From: Altererythrobacter sp. H2
GTDB taxonomy: Bacteria > Pseudomonadota > Alphaproteobacteria > Sphingomonadales > Sphingomonadaceae
NCBI RefSeq assembly: GCF_035319885.1
Contig: NZ_CP141285.1
Coordinates: 2,728,001 to 2,792,000, forward strand
DNA length: 64,000 nucleotides
Reading direction: 5' to 3'
In this document: positions 26,734 through 36,085 of the stretch, in pieces
How positions within the stretch are numbered: the stretch's first letter is position 1
How the letters are laid out: each line of letters opens with the position of its first letter
Translations under genes and position numbers: made by a program
The notes under the pieces: generated by a model
What the model saw: only the letters and a program-made list of their open reading frames with translations
Database searches by the model: none
What the model was told of the DNA's origin: nothing

Positions 26734-27540
26734 TTAACCCTCGCCCCGTGCAGTGCGCGCCATTTCCTCACCGCGGTCACGGGCCGCGCGCAGGGTATCG
26801 CGCACCAGCAGATCGAGTGCCTTGCCGCGATCGAGCACGTCATACCCGCGCTGGGTCATTCCTCCGGGGCTTGCGACCCGCCGCGCCAGTTCGGCCGGTG
26901 AATGCGGCGATCCGGCGGCCAGAGCCCCTGCACCCTCAACCATGGCCACCGCCAGCCGTCCGGCCTGATCCGGCTCCAGCCCGAGCGCCGCCGCCCCCTT
27001 CGCCAGCGCCTGGATAAAGCGGAACAGAAAACCGGGTCCTGATCCAGCGAGCGCGGTGACCAGTTCAAACTGGCTCTCGTCATCCAGCCATTCGGCACTG
27101 CCCAGAGCTGCTGCCAGGGCGGTGACCTTGTCACGCAGCGGCGTGCTGAGCCCTTGCGCAACCAGCGCATTGGGCGACTTGCGCAGGGCCACGGCGAGAT
27201 TGGGCATCAGCCGCACGATTCCGCCCGTGCGGGGAAACCGCTGCCGCAAGCTGGCCAGTTCCACCCCTGCCAGGATGGAAACCAGCATCGTTTCCGGCCC
27301 CAGCAGCGGTTCAAGCTGCGGCGTCACAGCGTCCAGCATCTGCGGCTTGACCCCCAGCACGACCGCAGCGAACGGACCCTGCGGCACTGCCGTGCAAAAC
27401 TGCACCCCGGCAGGGGCAGGCTTGAGCCGGGGATTGTAAATGGCAAAATCTTCGGCCGCCATCCCGGAGGCCAGCCAACCTTCCAGCATCGCAGCTGCCA
27501 TGTTGCCGTAACCGAACAGCAGGATCGGGGTGCTCGCCAT
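26734..27540 (-). CDS. proC: ProC, pyrroline-5-carboxylate reductase
   Basis: A 268-residue enzyme for the last step of proline synthesis (P5C to proline with NAD(P)H). The N-terminal Rossmann motif is LLFGYGNMAAAMLEGWL. VVLGVKPQMLDAV follows, and the C-terminal dimerisation domain has the signature ALAGSGPGFLFRFIQALAKG and RVASPGGMTQRGYDVLDRG. The ATG at 27540 is preceded by GGAGGCTGAC, so two Met codons further upstream were rejected. Confidence 0.95.
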   Translation of the reverse strand: MASTPILLFGYGNMAAAMLEGWLASGMAAEDFAIYNPRLKPAPAGVQFCTAVPQGPFAAVVLGVKPQMLDAVTPQLEPLLGPETMLVSILAGVELASLRQRFPRTGGIVRLMPNLAVALRKSPNALVAQGLSTPLRDKVTALAAALGSAEWLDDESQFELVTALAGSGPGFLFRFIQALAKGAAALGLEPDQAGRLAVAMVEGAGALAAGSPHSPAELARRVASPGGMTQRGYDVLDRGKALDLLVRDTLRAARDRGEEMARTARGEG

Positions 27541-27564
27541 GTCAGCCTCCATCATTGGGGAGGA

Positions 27565-28071
27565 TTAGGCCTCGCCAGCAGCATCGACAAGCGCCGCATC
27601 GAGCGCTTCGCGCGGGCTCTTGTCGCCCCACAGCACGAACTGGAAGGCGGGATAGAACCGGTCACATTCGTCGACCGCCGTTTCCACCAGCGCCTGGGCC
27701 TGGTCCAGCCCCAGCAAACCGTCACTGCCCAGCATGACCCCGTGCCGGTACAGCAGGACCTTGCCATTGGACCAGATGTCGAAATGGCCGAGCCAGACCT
27801 GTTCGTTGACCAGGGCCAGCAGCTCGTTGGCATCGCGCCGCTTGGCGTCGGACACGCGGATATCGGGCAGGCACAGCAATTGCAGCACCCGGTCTTCCGG
27901 GCGCCAGATCCCGCGCAGCTGGTAGTTGGCCCAGCTGCCCTGGATTTCACCGCTGATCTCATCATCCCCGACCGATTCGAACGGCCAGCCCCGCGCATCG
28001 AACAGCGCGGCCAGCATGTCGAGCGGAGCAGCGTCATGACCGCCGGAGTCGCTGTCGTCGGCCGCTCTCAT
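27565..28071 (-). CDS. YbjN domain-containing protein
   Basis: A 168-residue cytoplasmic protein with the YbjN/type III secretion chaperone-like fold: LDMLAALFDARGWPFESVGDDEISGEIQG, LLALVNEQVWLGHFDIW and GKVLLYRHGVML. Function is unknown; the family is found widely in alphaproteobacteria. The start is uncertain: the ATG at 28071 lacks a clear ribosome site, an ATG at 28134 would add 21 residues, and the frame remains open to a TTG at 28179. It precedes proC on the same strand with a 24-bp gap. Confidence 0.82.
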   Translation of the reverse strand: MRAADDSDSGGHDAAPLDMLAALFDARGWPFESVGDDEISGEIQGSWANYQLRGIWRPEDRVLQLLCLPDIRVSDAKRRDANELLALVNEQVWLGHFDIWSNGKVLLYRHGVMLGSDGLLGLDQAQALVETAVDECDRFYPAFQFVLWGDKSPREALDAALVDAAGEA

Positions 28072-28215
28072 GCGGGGGGTGTTCTGGTACTGGGCATCGC
28101 CACGGGATACCGCGAGGTTGCGGGGGAGCGCCATTGGCGGGGCCGGAACCGCTGGGGACAACCTTAATGGTCTGTTCAAACCCTGTGCAAAACCCGTAGC
28201 GCGCGTCGGTGGCTG

Positions 28216-30036
28216 TCAGGGAAGGCGATCAACCGCCTGGCCTGCCTCGCTGGTAAAGGTAAACCCGTCGAGCCCTTCCTTCTTAAGCGCCGCGAGGGCA
28301 GCATTGGCCGCGCGCGCAGAGTCGTAGGGCCCGGCCAGCAGACGGTTCGCCTGCCCCCAGGGCGTGACGTGCGGCGTCAGCTTGCCGAGCACATCGGGCG
28401 CCTTCCCTGCGAAGCGCCGCCAGTCGAAACGGAGCGCAGCCTTGTCGCGCCCGGTGGCCAACTGGACCCAGTGCCGGCTGGGATGCGACGGCGGAGGGGG
28501 CGGCTTGGCCGCAACCGGTTCCGGCTTCTTCTCGATCTCGCGGGGCGGCTTGATGCGGGTGATGTCCACCGCGTCAGGCGCGCGGGCGACAACCGGCAAA
28601 GGCGCGGTAGCCAGATCGGCGAACGCGTCTGCGACCCGCGCTGGGGCTGGTTGCGGAGCGGGATCAGGCGTTGCAGCAGGCGCCGCCATTGTCGCGGGCA
28701 GCAGCAATGCCGGAGGCGCGGAGGCGGCCAGATCCTGCTGCGCCGGGACCGGCGGGCCGGCAACGCGGGCAAGATCGAAGCCCGGCTGCGGCATGGTAAT
28801 GGTAGCAGACGCCGGCTCCGGTGCTGAGGTGGCGACCTGGACCTGAACTGGTGGCTGCACTGGTGCCGGGGTTTGGACCGGGGTCTGAACGGGCTGAGTC
28901 GTGGCGGCCGGGGCAGGCGCTGGCTGCGCGGCTGCTACCGGGGGAAGTTCCTGCACGGTGCTGGCCTGCTGAAGCACAGGTTGCGCGGGCGCTGGCGGCA
29001 AGGATTGCTGTGCCGGTGGCGCCGCCACGGGTGCTGCCGCCGGCGTTGCCCGCGCGACGGTCGCGACGACCGGGGCCCGGACCGGCGCTTCTTCCACCCG
29101 GCTTGCGCGGCGGCCCGGGCGGCGACGCTGGGCGGCACTCTCGGTGCGGGTGGCAGCAGCGACTGCCTGCCCGCCGAGGGGGCGGCCACTGGGCGCCAAC
29201 GCCGCATCGGCTGACCGGACAGTGCCGGTCGATGCGCGGTAAGCGGCAATGGCGGGATCATCCCGCCCGATCTGGGCGGCGCGCGGAAAGCTGCCCAGAT
29301 TGGCCGCTGCCGCCTGCTGCGCCGGAGTCAGGCGGCGCATGAAATTGAGGTAGGGCGATATCCGCGCCGCCAGATCGGCGGGCATGACCGCCTCGGTGAT
29401 GGCGATCGCTTCCTTTTCCTCGCCCAGTATCGCCAATGCAAAAGCGCGGGTGCGATAGGCAGCAAAATCCTGCTTCTCGAGCAACGGATAGAGCGTTCGC
29501 TCAAAACCTTCGCGGTTGCCCTGGATGGCCTGGCTCAGGGCCAGGCGGCGGCGCACCTCGTCCGCATTGTCACCGGTCAGCGCGCGGGCATATTCCTGCT
29601 GCGCGGCTGCATTGTCACCCACCAGATCGTAGGCGAGGCCGCGATCCGCCGCCATGGTCTGGCTTGAAGCACCGGCCTGCTCGGCGGCCCGGTAAAACTC
29701 GATCGCTTCAACCGGGCGATCGGAGCGCAGGTAGGCACCGGCAAGCCCGAGCTTCGCCTGTGCATTGCCCGGCTGGATTTCCTGCGCCCGGGTGAAAAAG
29801 CCCACTGCCGCCTCGACATCGTCCAGCCGCAGCGAGGCAAAACCGGCATCGAGCAGCGCATCGAGATCGCGGGCATTGCGAGAGATGCGGCGCAGGGCAG
29901 AATTGAGCTCACCGACCGCGGGAGATGGCAAGGGCTGGACAACCGCACGCGAACCGTCGCGCGCGGTCTGCGCCGCAGCAGGGTTGGCCAGCAGCGCGGC
30001 TGTGGCGATCAGAACAAGAAGTTTCCCGTGCATCAT
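28216..30036 (-). CDS. Exported TPR and SPOR domain protein next to ftsZ
   Basis: A 606-residue protein with four parts: signal peptide (MMHGKLLVLIATAALLANPAAAQ), TPR-like helices at about 55-250 (DLDALLDAGFASLRLDDVEAAVGFF, NAQAKLGLAGAYLRSDRPVEAIEFY), a long Pro/Ala/Gln/Val-rich linker (about 300-510) and a C-terminal SPOR domain at about 530-600 (HWVQLATGRDKAALRFDWRRFAG). SPOR domains bind septal peptidoglycan lacking side peptides. With ftsZ immediately upstream on the same strand (136 bp away), a division-site role is inferred. Confidence 0.85.
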   Translation of the reverse strand: MMHGKLLVLIATAALLANPAAAQTARDGSRAVVQPLPSPAVGELNSALRRISRNARDLDALLDAGFASLRLDDVEAAVGFFTRAQEIQPGNAQAKLGLAGAYLRSDRPVEAIEFYRAAEQAGASSQTMAADRGLAYDLVGDNAAAQQEYARALTGDNADEVRRRLALSQAIQGNREGFERTLYPLLEKQDFAAYRTRAFALAILGEEKEAIAITEAVMPADLAARISPYLNFMRRLTPAQQAAAANLGSFPRAAQIGRDDPAIAAYRASTGTVRSADAALAPSGRPLGGQAVAAATRTESAAQRRRPGRRASRVEEAPVRAPVVATVARATPAAAPVAAPPAQQSLPPAPAQPVLQQASTVQELPPVAAAQPAPAPAATTQPVQTPVQTPAPVQPPVQVQVATSAPEPASATITMPQPGFDLARVAGPPVPAQQDLAASAPPALLLPATMAAPAATPDPAPQPAPARVADAFADLATAPLPVVARAPDAVDITRIKPPREIEKKPEPVAAKPPPPPSHPSRHWVQLATGRDKAALRFDWRRFAGKAPDVLGKLTPHVTPWGQANRLLAGPYDSARAANAALAALKKEGLDGFTFTSEAGQAVDRLP

Positions 30037-30172
30037 GACCCGTTTAGCCGGGTGTCGGCCGGGCAGACAATCCGCCCCGCCGTACCCGCTCGTAGTAAAG
30101 CACCGGTGTGTCGCACCTGCGCTGAACCGGAACGGAACGACGCGCGCCGGGAATGCTCGGTGCCTGACACCC

Positions 30173-31882
30173 TTACTGGTTGTTCTGCCGCCCCAGGAAA
30201 CGCGGGATGCTCAGCGACGAGGCGCTGTCGTCCTCATCGTCTTCCTCGTCATCCTTGGACGATGACGAACCGCGCGAGAGGTTGGCCATACGTTCGAACA
30301 GCGTGCTGCCACCGCCGCCTGCGGCTTTCCCGTCGCCGTCAGAAACCAGCCCGCGGCGGCGTCCTCCGGCAGGGGCCTGAAGCGGCTGGTCCTGTTCGGC
30401 GAGCCGGTCTGCATCGAGCAGGAGTTCGTCCTGCCGGGGAGACGCCTGAGGCGGTTCTGCTTCCGCCCCGTCGTCAACCTGGCCGCCACTGAGGTCGAGC
30501 GGCTGCTTGCGGCGGGTTGCCTGATCGTCCGCATCGCCCCAGTCATCATCGCTCTCACTGCCATGAGCCGCATCGTCTTCCCATCCGCCTGCGGCACCGC
30601 CGGTCAGGCTGGCAGGCGCGGCGAGGCCGGACAGCCCGTCGTCCGCATCGTCATTGCGCATGCCGCCCAGCGGATCGACGATGCCGTCGACATCCTCATC
30701 GCCCTCTTCATCGAACTCCTCGCCATATTCGTCATATCCGGCCAGAGACATGGGCTCGGCTTCAGGGGCAGCGCTGCTCCCGGCAGAGAGGCCGGCGTCT
30801 TCGCCCTGATCGAGAAACTCATCTTCATCCGGCAATTCGAGCACCGGGCGCTTGGGCGGGCGATTGCCACCGAGGCGAAGTCCGTGCGAATCGTTGTCGG
30901 TATCGCGCATCCCTGCCGCCGACTCGATTCCGGTGGCAACCACCGACACGCGAATCTTGCCCTGCAGGTCGGGGTTGAAGGCAGAGCCCCAGATGATGTT
31001 GGCATCCTCGTCGACCAGTTCGCGGATGTGGTTGGCCGCCTCGTCCACTTCGAGCAGCTTCATGTCCTCGCCGCCGATGATCGAGATGATCACGCCCTTG
31101 GCACCAGCCATGCTGACTCCGTCAAGCAGCGGGTTGGCGATTGCCCGTTCAGCCGCTTCCAGTGCGCGGTTCGGACCTTCACCTTCGCCGGTGCCCATCA
31201 TCGCCTTGCCCATTTCCTCCATCACCGACTTCACGTCGGCGAAGTCGAGGTTGATGAGGCCGGGCATGACCATCAGGTCCGTGATCGAGCGCACGCCCTG
31301 CTGCAGCACTTCGTCTGCCAGCATGAACGCTTCCTTGAAGGTCGTTTCCGCCTTGGCCACCAGGAACAGGTTCTGGTTGGGAATGACGATCAGGGTATCG
31401 ACGTGGCGCTGGAGCTCTTCGATCCCGGAGTCCGCTGCGCGCATCCGGCGCGTGCCTTCGAACAGGAACGGCTTGGTCACCACGCCGACCGTCAGCACGC
31501 CCATGCGACGGGCGGCCTCGGCGATGACCGGGGCCGCGCCTGTGCCGGTGCCGCCGCCCATCCCGGCCGCAATGAACACCATGTTCACGCCCTGCAGCAC
31601 GTTCTGGATGGCCTCGACCGTTTCCTCGGCCGCCGCCTTGCCCACTTCGGGGCGTGCCCCTGCACCCAGGCCACCGGTGATTTCCGGCCCGAGCTGGATG
31701 CGGGTTTCAGCCGGAGAGGTGTTGAGCGCCTGCGCGTCCGTATTGGCGACGACGAAGTCGACCCCTTCGATCTGGGCGGCGATCATGTTGGCGATGGCGT
31801 TGCCTCCAGCTCCGCCGACACCGATCACGGTAATGCGGGGGCGCAGTTCGTCCGAATGCGCGGGGCCGATGCTGATGCTCAT
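30173..31882 (-). CDS. ftsZ: FtsZ, tubulin-like division GTPase
   Basis: A 569-residue protein forming the Z-ring. The GTPase domain covers residues 1 to about 320 ([16 protein letters not shown], the [10 protein letters not shown] loop, [11 protein letters not shown]). A long acidic Asp/Glu-rich linker runs from about 330 to 550. The C-terminal peptide ([14 protein letters not shown]) binds FtsA and other tethers. The linker is much longer than in E. coli, as is common in alphaproteobacteria. The ATG at 31882 has GGAAGGA upstream. It is the last gene of the dcw cluster. Confidence 0.98.
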   Translation of the reverse strand: MSISIGPAHSDELRPRITVIGVGGAGGNAIANMIAAQIEGVDFVVANTDAQALNTSPAETRIQLGPEITGGLGAGARPEVGKAAAEETVEAIQNVLQGVNMVFIAAGMGGGTGTGAAPVIAEAARRMGVLTVGVVTKPFLFEGTRRMRAADSGIEELQRHVDTLIVIPNQNLFLVAKAETTFKEAFMLADEVLQQGVRSITDLMVMPGLINLDFADVKSVMEEMGKAMMGTGEGEGPNRALEAAERAIANPLLDGVSMAGAKGVIISIIGGEDMKLLEVDEAANHIRELVDEDANIIWGSAFNPDLQGKIRVSVVATGIESAAGMRDTDNDSHGLRLGGNRPPKRPVLELPDEDEFLDQGEDAGLSAGSSAAPEAEPMSLAGYDEYGEEFDEEGDEDVDGIVDPLGGMRNDDADDGLSGLAAPASLTGGAAGGWEDDAAHGSESDDDWGDADDQATRRKQPLDLSGGQVDDGAEAEPPQASPRQDELLLDADRLAEQDQPLQAPAGGRRRGLVSDGDGKAAGGGGSTLFERMANLSRGSSSSKDDEEDDEDDSASSLSIPRFLGRQNNQ

Positions 31883-31943
31883 GGATGTTCCTTCCACAGG
31901 ATTGCCTGCGACAGTCGATATTTGGCGTTACTGTGACATATTC

Positions 31944-31950
31944 CGAATCG
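31944..31950 (-). promoter_or_regulatory. GANTC methylation / GcrA-type site in the ftsZ promoter region
   Basis: The minus strand reads CGATTCG, matching the YGAKTCK sequence preferred by GcrA when methylated by CcrM in Caulobacter. It lies 62 bp upstream of the ftsZ ATG in the 127-bp ftsA-ftsZ gap. In Caulobacter ftsZ is controlled through such sites. No GcrA or CcrM gene is in the window, so this is inference. Confidence 0.4.
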
Positions 31951-32009
31951 GGCGGGCATAGCCATGCCGTTCTTTTCCACAGCGGTCAGTACGGGGTTGC
32001 CCCTTCGCA

Positions 32010-33311
32010 TCAGAAGTATTCCCGCATGGCGCGCGTAATCCTGCCCCACAGCCCCTTGTGGGCGAACCGGGTGGCCTCCTGATAGCGCGACCCGACCGAA
32101 CGGATATCGACCGGGTCTTCGGCGGCGTAGAGGCACAAGCCGGCGAGCGTGGCAAAGCCGGGGGTCGCATGGGCTTCCGGCAGGCCCCGCAGTGCAACCG
32201 GCTTGCCGATCCGCACCGGGCGGCCAAGCGCGGTCTGGGCAAATTCCGCCATACCGGCCAGTTCCGCCCCGCCACCGGTCAGCACCACCTGCCCGCCGCG
32301 CGCGCCGGAGAAACCCATCGCCTTGAGGGCCTTGCCAATCTCGCCGGTCAACCGGGCGAGTTCCTCGGTCACGACGGAGACGAGCTCGGCGCGGGGGATC
32401 TGGCTTGTCTCCGCAGCGCTGCGCCCCTCATCGGCGCCATTGCCAAGCCCACCGCTCATTCCGGTTTCGCCCGGTCCGAGAATGGGGATCATTTCGCGGT
32501 GATCGGTGCGACTGGCGATCGCCGATCCTGAAACGCATTTGAGCCGTTCGGCCTGGAACCGGCGAATACCGAAGGCCGAGGCGACAGCATCGGTGATATC
32601 GCCCGAACCCATCGCGATCGGCTGGAGGCCCAGCAGCATCCCGCCTGCGTAAACCGAGACATTGGTGACTTCGCCGCCGATCTCGACCAGCGCCGTTCCG
32701 AGGTCCCGCTCTTCCGGCGAAAGGCAGGCGAAGCCCCCCGCAATAGGTGCAGCAATCACTGCCTCGACCGACAGGTGCGCGTTTTCGACCGCCTCGATCA
32801 GATTGCGGATCGGTGCGCCATCGGCGAGCATGACATGGATATCGACCCCCAGCCGCTCGGCATGGAGGCCCTTGGGGTTGGCGACACCATGCGCGCCGTC
32901 GAGCGTATAATGGGCCGGCTGCGCGTGGAGCACCATGCGCCCGTCGGGCTGGATGCTTTCGCGCGCCAGCACCAGCAGCTGCTCGATGTCTTCTTCCTCG
33001 ATCCGGCGGCCGCCGATGTCGATCTCGACCCGCGCCACCTGGCTGGCGAGACCTGCCCCGGCGCAGCCGACCCAGACGCTGGATACGCGGGTGCCGGAGG
33101 CCTTTTCCGCCCGCTCGACTGCATCGCGGATGGCATAGGTTGCCGCCGCCATATCGGTCACATAGCCGCGGCGGATGCCCTGGCTGGCGCGGTGCCCGGT
33201 TCCCAGCACGATCATCTCGCCGGTTTCGGAAATGCCCAGGATCATCGCCGAAATGCGGAACGAACCGGCGTTTACGGCGGCGAAGACCTTCGAAATGCGC
33301 GGCAGAGCCAT
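32010..33311 (-). CDS. ftsA: FtsA, actin-like Z-ring membrane tether
   Basis: A 433-residue actin-fold ATPase with IGISETGEMIVLGTGH-like phosphate loop region, the inserted SHS2/1C domain (about 85-165), ALVEIGGEVTNVSVYAGGML and QVVLTGGGAELAGMAEFAQ. The C-terminal end (WGRITRAMREYF) fits the amphipathic membrane helix. The start shares one base with the ftsQ stop (TGATG). Confidence 0.97.
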   Translation of the reverse strand: MALPRISKVFAAVNAGSFRISAMILGISETGEMIVLGTGHRASQGIRRGYVTDMAAATYAIRDAVERAEKASGTRVSSVWVGCAGAGLASQVARVEIDIGGRRIEEEDIEQLLVLARESIQPDGRMVLHAQPAHYTLDGAHGVANPKGLHAERLGVDIHVMLADGAPIRNLIEAVENAHLSVEAVIAAPIAGGFACLSPEERDLGTALVEIGGEVTNVSVYAGGMLLGLQPIAMGSGDITDAVASAFGIRRFQAERLKCVSGSAIASRTDHREMIPILGPGETGMSGGLGNGADEGRSAAETSQIPRAELVSVVTEELARLTGEIGKALKAMGFSGARGGQVVLTGGGAELAGMAEFAQTALGRPVRIGKPVALRGLPEAHATPGFATLAGLCLYAAEDPVDIRSVGSRYQEATRFAHKGLWGRITRAMREYF

Positions 33312-34216
33312 CAGTTCGCTTCCTTCGCCTGCAACTGTTCCTCGGCCCGGCCGGGTACGCGCATGATCACCCGGTCAGGCACACGCATGTCAAACCGGGC
33401 GACCTTGCCGCCGATCAGGCGGTTCTGACCATCAAGCCGGGCGAATGCGACCAATGCCCCTGCCGCCGGGTCGTCTCCCTGCGGCAGGGCAATGATCTGC
33501 CCGGTCTTGAAGGTCAGGTTCCAGCGCCGGTTGCCGATCCATTCGGCCCCGGCCACTTGCGGACGCAGCGCAGGTGCGCTGTCGAGCAGTTGCCCCAGCG
33601 CCGGGATCTGCATGGCAGCGCCCGGCCCTTCCACGATCAGCATGCCCTTGGCATTGGCCTTGGAAACGGGTTCCAGTTCCACGCCCTGGTCATCGATCAG
33701 GACCAGTCGGTCAGGCTTCTTGAGCACCGCGTGTGGAACGCGCTCGACGATGTCGATCACCAGCGTATCGGGCAGCTGGCGCGATACCCGGGCGTCCTTC
33801 ACCCATGACAGGCCCAGCAGGTCCTGCCGCACGCCCTGCAGATCGACAAACGGCATCGGCTGGTCCCGCTGGGCCAGCGCACGCTCATAGACCTTGAGTT
33901 CATTCATCCGCTCGACGCCGGTGACACGGACGCGCCGGACTTCCAGCCCGGCATTGGCCGCGACCACGCCAAGCTGGTGCCGCGCCAAGGCCGGTACACC
34001 CGCCATGCTCGCCACGAACCAGGCCAGGGTTGCGGCCAGCGCCAGGACAATCGCCAGGAAGGCGCGCTCAAGCTGCTCCTGCGTGAACGGCAGCACCGCC
34101 AGCACCGATCCGAGGAACGATCCGGTGCGCGCCTGCGCCCGCCGTGCCACCTGTCGCCGCCCGTTGGCTGCGGCAACACGGCGCGCCGCCGGTGCCTTGC
34201 GCGTGACCTTAGCCAT
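33311..34216 (-). CDS. ftsQ: FtsQ, bitopic divisome protein
   Basis: A 301-residue protein. It has a basic cytoplasmic N-terminus of about 50 residues, one membrane helix at about 54-73 (FLAIVLALAATLAWFVASMAG), a POTRA domain (VRRVRVTGVERMNELKVYERAL, PDTLVIDIVERVPHAVL) and a beta domain (GNRRWNLTFKTGQIIALPQG). It links FtsK to the FtsL/B complex. It overlaps the ddl stop by 8 bp. Confidence 0.94.
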   Translation of the reverse strand: MAKVTRKAPAARRVAAANGRRQVARRAQARTGSFLGSVLAVLPFTQEQLERAFLAIVLALAATLAWFVASMAGVPALARHQLGVVAANAGLEVRRVRVTGVERMNELKVYERALAQRDQPMPFVDLQGVRQDLLGLSWVKDARVSRQLPDTLVIDIVERVPHAVLKKPDRLVLIDDQGVELEPVSKANAKGMLIVEGPGAAMQIPALGQLLDSAPALRPQVAGAEWIGNRRWNLTFKTGQIIALPQGDDPAAGALVAFARLDGQNRLIGGKVARFDMRVPDRVIMRVPGRAEEQLQAKEAN

Positions 34217-35180
34217 GCTTGCCCCCGCCCTTCTGATGCACCCGCATTGCTTCGGCCACGATCGCCTCGACCAGATCCTCGTAACTCATCCCGCAATGAC
34301 GGGCCTGCTCCGGCACCAGGCTGAGCGGGGTCATGCCCGGCTGGGTGTTGGTTTCCAGCACGAACAGACCGTCCTCGCCCTGCTCGTCATCCCAGCGGAA
34401 ATCGGTGCGGCTGCACCCCTTGCACCCCAGCACCCTGTGCGCGCGAACGGCATAGTCCAGACAGAGCGCCGCGATATTGTCAGGTATCTGCGCCGGGCAC
34501 ACATGCTCGGTCATGCCGTCGGTGTACTTGGCGTCGAAATCGTAGAAGCCGGACTTGGGAACAAGCTCGGTCACGGTCAGTGCCCGCGGACCTTCGGGCC
34601 CGTCGATCACCGCCACCGTCATCTCGCGCCCGCGGATGTAAGGCTCGGCCAGCAGGCTTGCGAATTCCTGCCACGGCCCCTTGGCGTCGCGCGCAATGGG
34701 GTTGCCGTAGTTGCCGTCGGCGGTGACGATGGCCACTCCGACCGAAGAGCCCTCGTTGACGGGTTTGAGCACATAGGGGCGCGGCAGCGGGTCGCGCTCG
34801 AACAGGTCCTCGCTCCGGACGATCCGCCCGCCCGGCATGGGCACGCCGTGCGGCACCAGCGCCTGCTTGGTCAGCTCCTTGTCAATCGCGATTACCGAGG
34901 TGGCAAGGCCCGAGTGGGTATAGGGAATGCCCATCAGATCGAACATGCCCTGAACCGTGCCATCTTCCCCCGGAACCCCGTGGAGCGCATTGAACACGAC
35001 GTCGGGCGCCGCTTCAGCAATCCGCGCGGCAACCTGCCGGTCCATGTCGATCCGGGTAACCCGGTGCCCGCGCGCCTCCAGGGCCTTGGCCACGCCCTCG
35101 CCCGACATAAGCGACACGGGCCGTTCATTGGCCCAGCCGCCCATCAGGACGGCAACGTGGTATTTCCGGTCGAGGCTCAT
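34209..35180 (-). CDS. ddl: D-alanine--D-alanine ligase
   Basis: A 323-residue ATP-grasp enzyme that makes the D-Ala-D-Ala dipeptide for MurF. Motifs are VAVLMGGWANERPVSLMSG (start), NALHGVPGEDGTVQGMFDLMGIPYTHSG, PYVLKPVNEGSSVGV and the C-terminal NTQPGMTPLSLVPEQA. The ATG at 35180 overlaps the murB stop by 4 bp. Confidence 0.97.
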   Translation of the reverse strand: MSLDRKYHVAVLMGGWANERPVSLMSGEGVAKALEARGHRVTRIDMDRQVAARIAEAAPDVVFNALHGVPGEDGTVQGMFDLMGIPYTHSGLATSVIAIDKELTKQALVPHGVPMPGGRIVRSEDLFERDPLPRPYVLKPVNEGSSVGVAIVTADGNYGNPIARDAKGPWQEFASLLAEPYIRGREMTVAVIDGPEGPRALTVTELVPKSGFYDFDAKYTDGMTEHVCPAQIPDNIAALCLDYAVRAHRVLGCKGCSRTDFRWDDEQGEDGLFVLETNTQPGMTPLSLVPEQARHCGMSYEDLVEAIVAEAMRVHQKGGGKHG

Positions 35181-36085
35181 GCGCGTCCCACCCGCTGGAT
35201 TTCCCATTCAAGGCTGACGCCCGACTTATCCTTCACCCGGCGGCGCACTTCCTCGCCCAGCGCTTCGATCTCGGAACTGGTGGCCTCGCCGGTGTTGATC
35301 AGGAAGTTGGTGTGCTTCTCGCTCACTTGCGCCCCGCCCATGGTGAGGCCGCGGCACCCGGCCTCATCGACCAGTTGCCACGCCTTCTTGCCGCCAGAAG
35401 ATTCAGGGGCCGGGTTCTTGAAGGTCGAACCGCCGGTCTTGCTGCGCAGCGGCTGGCTTGCCTCGCGGCTGGCGGCGATACGGTCCATTTCCGCCTGGAT
35501 GTCATCTGGGTTGCCCGGGCGTCCGCGAAACCGCGCGGCGACCACGATGGCCCCTTCCGGCAGTGCGCTGTGGCGGTAGGTATAGGCCAGCGCCTCGACC
35601 GGCAGCGTCACCACTTCGCCCGTTCGCAGCACCACGTCACAATCGACCAGAATGTCCTTCACCTCGCCGCCGTATGCGCCGCCGTTCATCCGCACGAACC
35701 CGCCGACCGTACCAGGTATCGACCGCAGAAACTCAAGGCCCGCAATGCTGTGGTCGCGCGCGGTGGACGACACCAGGATCCCGCTCGCCCCGCCGCCGCA
35801 GTCGAGCGTCTGTTCGCCGATCCAGCTGACCTGCGCAAACGCCTTGCCCAGCCGCACCACCACGCCCGGCACCCCGCCATCGCGCACAATCAGGTTGGAG
35901 CCGAGGCCGAGCGCCATGACCGGCACCGCCGGATCAAGCTCGCGCAGGAAAGCGGTCAGGTCGTCAAGGTCGGCCGGTTCGAACAGCCAGTCGGCCGCGC
36001 CGCCGCTCTTGAACCAGACCAGTTTGGCCAGCAGCGCGTTGGCGGTGAGCTTGCCCCGCACCCGTGGAAGCGTATCGGCCATCAT
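35177..36085 (-). CDS. murB: MurB, UDP-N-acetylenolpyruvoylglucosamine reductase
   Basis: A 302-residue FAD enzyme that reduces the enolpyruvyl group to make UDP-MurNAc. [52 protein letters not shown] and [22 protein letters not shown] (with the catalytic Ser in the last region) are visible. It is the short type II form. The ATG at 36085 overlaps the murC stop by 4 bp. Confidence 0.97.
   Translation of the reverse strand: MMADTLPRVRGKLTANALLAKLVWFKSGGAADWLFEPADLDDLTAFLRELDPAVPVMALGLGSNLIVRDGGVPGVVVRLGKAFAQVSWIGEQTLDCGGGASGILVSSTARDHSIAGLEFLRSIPGTVGGFVRMNGGAYGGEVKDILVDCDVVLRTGEVVTLPVEALAYTYRHSALPEGAIVVAARFRGRPGNPDDIQAEMDRIAASREASQPLRSKTGGSTFKNPAPESSGGKKAWQLVDEAGCRGLTMGGAQVSEKHTNFLINTGEATSSEIEALGEEVRRRVKDKSGVSLEWEIQRVGRA

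Noticed and set aside
30037-30172. A terminator hairpin after ftsZ
   Set aside because: Only a 4-bp GGTG/CACC stem without a T-run; read-through into the SPOR gene is as likely.
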